The notes under the pieces: model-generated
What the model was told of the DNA's origin: nothing
The model's database searches: none
Seen by the model: only the letters and a program-made list of their open reading frames with translations
Program-made: the position numbers and the translations under genes
In this document: piece after piece, positions 60,220 through 64,000 of the stretch
Position numbering within the stretch: position 1 is the stretch's first letter
Layout of the letters: the number at the start of each line of letters is the position of its first letter
Origin: Polytrichum commune
Taxonomy: Eukaryota > Streptophyta > Polytrichopsida > Polytrichales > Polytrichaceae
Assembly (NCBI GenBank): GCA_950295325.1
Contig: OX485805.1
Span: 57,810,758-57,874,757, forward strand
Length of the DNA stretch: 64,000 nucleotides
Reading direction: 5' to 3'

Positions 60220-61211
60220 CAGGGTTGTCTATCGCGACGTCATGACGGTGTCGTGCCGTCATGTCGTGTCGTGTCGTGACGGACCCCTCCGTCACGACAC
60301 AATAGGGTCCACGTAGGGTCAACATAGGGGGAACGGACTAGGGTGGGTAAAATACTTACCTTCTTGCCAAGGTGGCGTCCTATGTGGCAGAAAACGCCGA
60401 CGTGGTCGTGGATATGCCTAGCGCCAGGTAAATCATTTTGCCATTTTGTTTACCATTTTGTTAAAATCAAAGTAGTAAAAAACGACTAAGGAGGGTGTGG
60501 GGCGGACGGGGGTGGGGGGGGGGGGAACGGAGCGGACGGGGTAGGGAACGGAGCGGACGGGGTAGGGAACGGGGGCGGGAACGGAGCGGACGGGGGGGGG
60601 GGGGGGGGGAACGGAGCGGACGGAGTCGGGAACGGGGGCGGACGGGGGGAACGGGAGCGGACGGGGGGGAACGGGGGCGGACGGGGGGGGGGAACGGGGC
60701 GCGGACGGGGGGGAACGGGGCGGACGGGGTTGGGAACGGGGCGGACGGGGGGGGGGGAATTTTAAAAAAAAAAAATGGGGCGGACGGGGAAGGGGGAGGG
60801 GGGGGGGGGGGGGAAAAAAAAAAAAAAAAAAAAACTGGGGCGGACGGGGGAGCGGACGGAGGGGCGGACGGGGGGGAACGGGGCGCGGACGGGGGGGGAA
60901 CGGGGCGCGGACGGGGGGGGAACGGGGCGTACGGGGTTGGGAACGGAGCGGACGGGGTCGGGAACAGGGGCGGACGGGCTCTAGTAAATTTTTCCCCACT
61001 TTACCTTTATTTTGCTGACATGTCATCACACGTGGACATTGTAAATCCTACGTGTCTGAATTGGGTTAATGTAATTACACAAAAAAATCGGTAAAATTCA
61101 AGTCCGTCAGGATAAAGACAGCATCCGGCATAATGTCGTGACAGATACGTGTCGTGACGGCACGACATTATGCCGGGATTACCCTCCGTCACGACACAAT
61201 AGACAACCCTG
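60220..61211. mobile_element. Non-autonomous hAT-like element with G-rich core, 992 bp
   Basis: The ends CAGGGTTGTCTAT (60220) and the inverse ATAGACAACCCTG (to 61211) are typical of hAT. The 8-bp target duplication GTTATTCC is perfect (60212-60219, 61212-61219). Subterminal CGTCACGACAC/GTCGTGACGG inverted motifs lie at both sides. The core is a G-rich tract and there is no transposase. It sits in the LINE RT, whose frame continues on both sides. Confidence 0.9.
60500..60980. repeat. GGGGCGGACGGG-type G-rich minisatellite
   Basis: Irregular units of GGAACGGGGCGGACGGG, with G runs of up to about 13 and two A runs, fill the middle of the hAT-like element. The strong strand asymmetry (almost no C) allows G-quadruplex formation in principle. 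Long open frames on both strands here (about 198 codons) are low-complexity artefacts. Confidence 0.9.
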
Positions 61212-62634
61212 GTTATTCCTAACAGCCTTGCGTGGTCGAGGGACCCGAAGGCATTTTTTAATTCAATATATAATAGGTATATGTTTTGGTTTGTGAATCT
61301 TGCATCTTCTAGAGCTGCTATGAGGAGTTGGAGTTGTCTGGACGTGCTTCTTTCTGCTCTGAATCCTTCTTGGCTGTCATGTAGAATTTGGTGTTTTTCC
61401 CCATATGCTGATAGTATGAATGTTAGGGTACTTGTAAAGAATTTATATATCGTGTTTGCGAGTGCAATTGGTCTATGGTTTGATAGTTTTGAGGGATCTC
61501 ATTTTTTATATAAGAGTATGGTTAAACTTATTTTTCATGATGTTGGAATTTATTTTTGTTTATAATAGTGGGAGAAGAATAAGAAGAGTAGTTTGTGAAA
61601 GCTTTCGGGCATATTCTTTATAATTATATTAGGAATTTTATCGGGGCCTGGTGTTTTGTTGTTTGCTAGGTTTTTAAGGCAAATGTCGTATGTTTTTCTG
61701 TCGAAGTATTCATATATTGGGGTTTGTGGGTTTCCTCTCTTGTCAATGACTAATCCATCTAGGTCATGCCAGGGGTATTGTCTTACATCACATGTACAAT
61801 ATGGTGTGTGTTATGGTTGGTGATAACATGTTGGTACTATGGGTCTATTGCTAATGGATTGTTGTTTGTGGATTTCGTTGGCTATGTCTACAGGATTTGT
61901 AAGTATGTTGTTGTGTTCATCTGTAATGCAGTCGAGTGGGGGTGTTTCTTGGTTTTTGAAGGCTCTTTTGTTAATTTTCTTTGGACTTTTTTCATATAAT
62001 TGTCTGTATTTGGTAATGGTTTTTTTGATGCATTCTTGGGTGTATTTTGTGGTAAAATGTTTTTTCCATTTTGTTTGTAGTTTTTTTGGTAAAAAACCTC
62101 CTTGTTGAAATGTTCGGTTTGTGAGGTCTGGGAGGGGTGGTGCACTACACGTGGCTTGGATTTTTACAGAAATTTGGTGAATTAGGTGGTCTAGCTTAGT
62201 GCAGGATGTTTGCCATTGTGCCATTGTTATTTGGTTGTTGTTTAATGTGTTTGTGAGTTCGTTTATTTGGAGTGCGTTTTCTTCAAAAAAAATTGTTTTG
62301 AATATTTTGATATTTGTTTGTGGAATGGGGTTTAGTAGTCTTGGTGGTTTGTCTGTTGTTGGTAGCATACAACGGGCTAGTAGTGTATTTGGTGGTATAT
62401 GTAGTGTTACTGGAGAATGGTCCGAGTTTAGATTATGGTCATTATTTGTGGTTGATGAATATAGAGCATTATTGGGTGTTTTAATGTAATATCCATCTAT
62501 TAAACTAGTTTGGTTGTTGTCTTGACCTCTTTGTCTAGAGTATGAGCTATTTGTGGGAATATATGTGAGTTGGAGGTTGTTCGTAAATGTATGCCATTCT
62601 ATATCTTCAGCTTGTGGTGGTGTTATTACGTATA

Positions 62635-62661
62635 ACACTATATTCGTTAAATTGAGACTTT
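62635..62661 (+). repeat. Terminal repeat of element B
   Basis: Identical in 27 bp to 29584-29610. The bases just outside are CGTATA, part of the LINE frame. Confidence 0.85.
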
Positions 62662-63229
62662 TTGGGCATTTTGAGACATTCACAGAAATAAGAACAAGGA
62701 TAAATGGAACACATATTGGAGAAAGTTGTAAGATGCGAACACTTTGAAGCGGGTGTTTAGAACAAGAACCCCATTAATAACTCATATTTGGGATTGTTTA
62801 GAGCGGGCAATCCAAACCTTAGGCCAAGTTGAAGGGGAAATCTTAAAACATTCATATTATCGCACAAAAACTTGTATGAATATGGTTTAGGTAGGGCAAT
62901 CCAAACCATAGATCATATTGAAGGGGAAATATGTGAACCAATATAATATAACATACAAAATATTCCAAACTCATATTTGTGATGGTTTAGGTAGGGCAAT
63001 CCAAACCTTAGACCATATGGAAGGGGAAATCATGTGACACTTATATTATTGCAAAAAAAAACATACAAAGTCTGGCATGTAAAATACATAGCATGCTAAC
63101 ACCACATATCCATTGGATAGTGCGACCCAAAATGTTCTTGCCTATGGCCCAAAACCCTACGCCTACTATGGCCTATCTAGCCTCGGAGACTACCTCTTTT
63201 TTTTTTGCTTTTTTTTCTTTTGCCTCTTT

Positions 63230-63969
63230 TTATTTTGCCTCTTTTTCTTTTGCTGTGGCTTCTTTTGCTCGCATTGCTTCAACATTCCTGAAAATCTCCG
63301 CCCCGCGACTATAGCCATTCTTGGGGTGACCGCCATCAATAACACATTTTGGATTCCGTCGGCCGCCCGAATTATACGACGAAGAATTCAAATACGATGA
63401 AGTGGACTGTCTTGCATTTCTGGTCATGGAGTAGAAACGCTCCAACTCGACGGACGCACTAGCCCGCATAGGTCTACGGGTGGGAGCAACCTGCAACGCG
63501 TCAATGCAAGACCACATGTGTTAGTTTAGGGAGGAAGACCCAAACGTGTCACACGTTCATTTTTTTAGAGCAAAATGATTGTAATGCGCGGTTAACCATG
63601 TGTGGGGGGGTTCACCTTGTCACCGGGGGCGTTCCCGTCGGAGTTGGCGAGGAGGGGCAAGGCGTCCCGCAAAGGAATAGCAAGGGTTCCACTCTTCGTT
63701 GGCCGAGCGTCCATCCGCAGTCGCCGTTGAGGTGTAATACTGCCGCCGGGCCGAGAGGGGGACGTCCGGACGCATTTGCGATTTATGCCCTTGAGCGGCG
63801 ACGGGGACGAAGATCGCCGGAAGATTTGCTTGGGTGGGGGGCTATCGACGATGCCGGCGTCAAGAGGCTCCTTGGAGTAGTCGATGGTGGACGCGGCATC
63901 GTAGACGGTCTCGTAGAAGAAGCTCCCCAAGTTTGATTCGCTGATGATCTCAATCGAGGGCTCCAAACG
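63230..63969 (-). CDS. Element B copy of the two terminal exons, unknown function, partial
   Basis: Exon 63969-63616 is 354 bp, exactly as in element A, with RLEPSIEIISESNLGSFFYE at its start. Exon 63490-63230 is joined by a GT-AG intron and stops early (KEKEAK then TAA), shortening the Lys/Glu tail found in element A. Other changes between A and B are scattered and mostly conservative (for example V/I, D/N, K/R), which suggests past protein-level constraint. The upstream exons are beyond the window end. Confidence 0.55.
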
Positions 63970-64000
63970 CTGGCGCAAAAAAGGAAACAAAACAAAACCC

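Larger units (their letters stand above)
57612..62634 (-). mobile_element. LINE, 5' segment (continues at 27443-29583)
   Basis: This is a minus-strand LINE whose downstream part is beyond element A. It encodes an apurinic-type endonuclease end, RT and an unidentified domain. Element B abuts its 5' side at 62635, so the N-terminal part is out of the window. A hAT-like element (60220-61211) interrupts the RT. Both junctions with elements A and B lie within LINE coding sequence. Confidence 0.85.
57612..62634 (-). pseudogene. LINE ORF2 N-terminal part: endonuclease, RT and unidentified domain, decayed
   Basis: From right to left: endonuclease end with LNSDHSPVTLHI (about 62420); RT motifs NHRPIALANTIYKFF (about 61460), EGFRAERSTSRQLQ (about 61340), and IELKNAFGSLDH (about 61240), where the first catalytic Asp appears as Glu. 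After the hAT insertion come GDTLSPYLFLICLEPLLRW (about 60070) and the FADD-box region near 59965, which reads HDLAAITNN with a frame break, so the metal-binding pair is lost. Next comes GLEAFSLKK (about 59410). Then an unidentified domain (about 58200-57620) has KVFGSLGTAFQYKWKG, AHPHNEET and THVVAHFNADTITYDEP; it might be methyltransferase-like, with low confidence. Several frameshifts make this copy inactive. Confidence 0.75.
62635..64000 (-). mobile_element. Element B: right end of a second element, inverted, truncated by the window end
   Basis: This segment is the inverse of 56230-57611, starting with the same 27-bp terminus at 62635-62661 and running into the same two exons. It lies 5,023 bp from element A's right end, with the LINE between them, so the two right ends face each other. 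The other end is outside the window. Confidence 0.85.

Noticed and set aside
60433-61094. Open frames of 198 and 199 codons (Gly/Arg-rich or Pro/Arg-rich)
   Set aside because: They are translations of the G-rich minisatellite in the hAT-like element, with no independent coding signal.
27443-62634. Two separate LINEs that both inserted next to ACACTATATTCG (a site-specific LINE)
   Set aside because: The two pieces are complementary in domain order and strand and the shared motif is the terminus of the elements inserted into the LINE.

Overview
The window is nuclear DNA of a streptophyte plant. The evidence is GT-AG spliced genes for a TOUGH-type G-patch/SWAP protein, seed-type group 1 LEA (Em) proteins and an HMA metal-binding protein, interstitial CCCTAAA repeats, and plant-type Ty3, MULE, hAT, PIF and LINE elements. 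I cannot name the species. The repeat load and the DUF7869 gene would suit a charophyte, bryophyte, lycophyte or fern, but this is inference.

Layout. 1-6.1 kb: nine exons of a TOUGH/GPATCH1-like gene (+) whose 5' end lies outside the window. 7.0-14.05 kb: a decayed MULE with subterminal 30-bp minisatellites. 15.0-17.3 kb: two convergent Em-like LEA genes. 17.9-18.9 kb: two MITEs. 19.5-25.0 kb: a direct duplication on the minus strand of an HMA-domain gene, one copy intact and one damaged. 25.2-27.4 kb: nothing recognised. 27.4-62.6 kb: one minus-strand LINE (endonuclease, RT, an unidentified domain, RNase H, zinc finger, C-terminal domain), split by later insertions.

The most interesting object is a 28-kb element inserted in that LINE (29,584-57,611, here 'element A'). 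It has identical 27-bp terminal inverted repeats starting ACACTATATTCG. The RNase H half of the LINE lies to its left and the RT half to its right. Its two transcription units diverge. Leftward runs a DUF7869-family gene with acidic motifs that could form a transposase core. Rightward runs a gene whose splice sites join, apart from one C-run frameshift, a ParB/DGQHR-like region, a degenerate DNA-methyltransferase-like region, a disordered linker and an FCP1/NIF-type HAD phosphatase domain. Downstream are two more exons, which are also present in a second, oppositely oriented copy of the element's end (62,635-64,000). A 20-bp palindrome, TTTGGGTCGCTCGACCCAAA and variants, occurs about 33 times in element A: in the intergenic array, leader, introns and even coding sequence. 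Looser relatives lie near the termini. I saw none elsewhere in the window.

A young Ty3-type LTR retrotransposon (31,182-42,081, two 1,845-bp LTRs, 5-bp duplication ACCGC) sits in the DUF7869 gene, and skipping it rejoins that reading frame. A 992-bp GC-rich hAT-like element with a perfect 8-bp duplication interrupts the LINE RT. Nesting shows that the LINE came first, then elements A and B and the hAT element, with the LTR retrotransposon after element A. All functions are inferred from the sequence alone. Whether the ParB/methyltransferase-like protein recognises the palindromes is a hypothesis.
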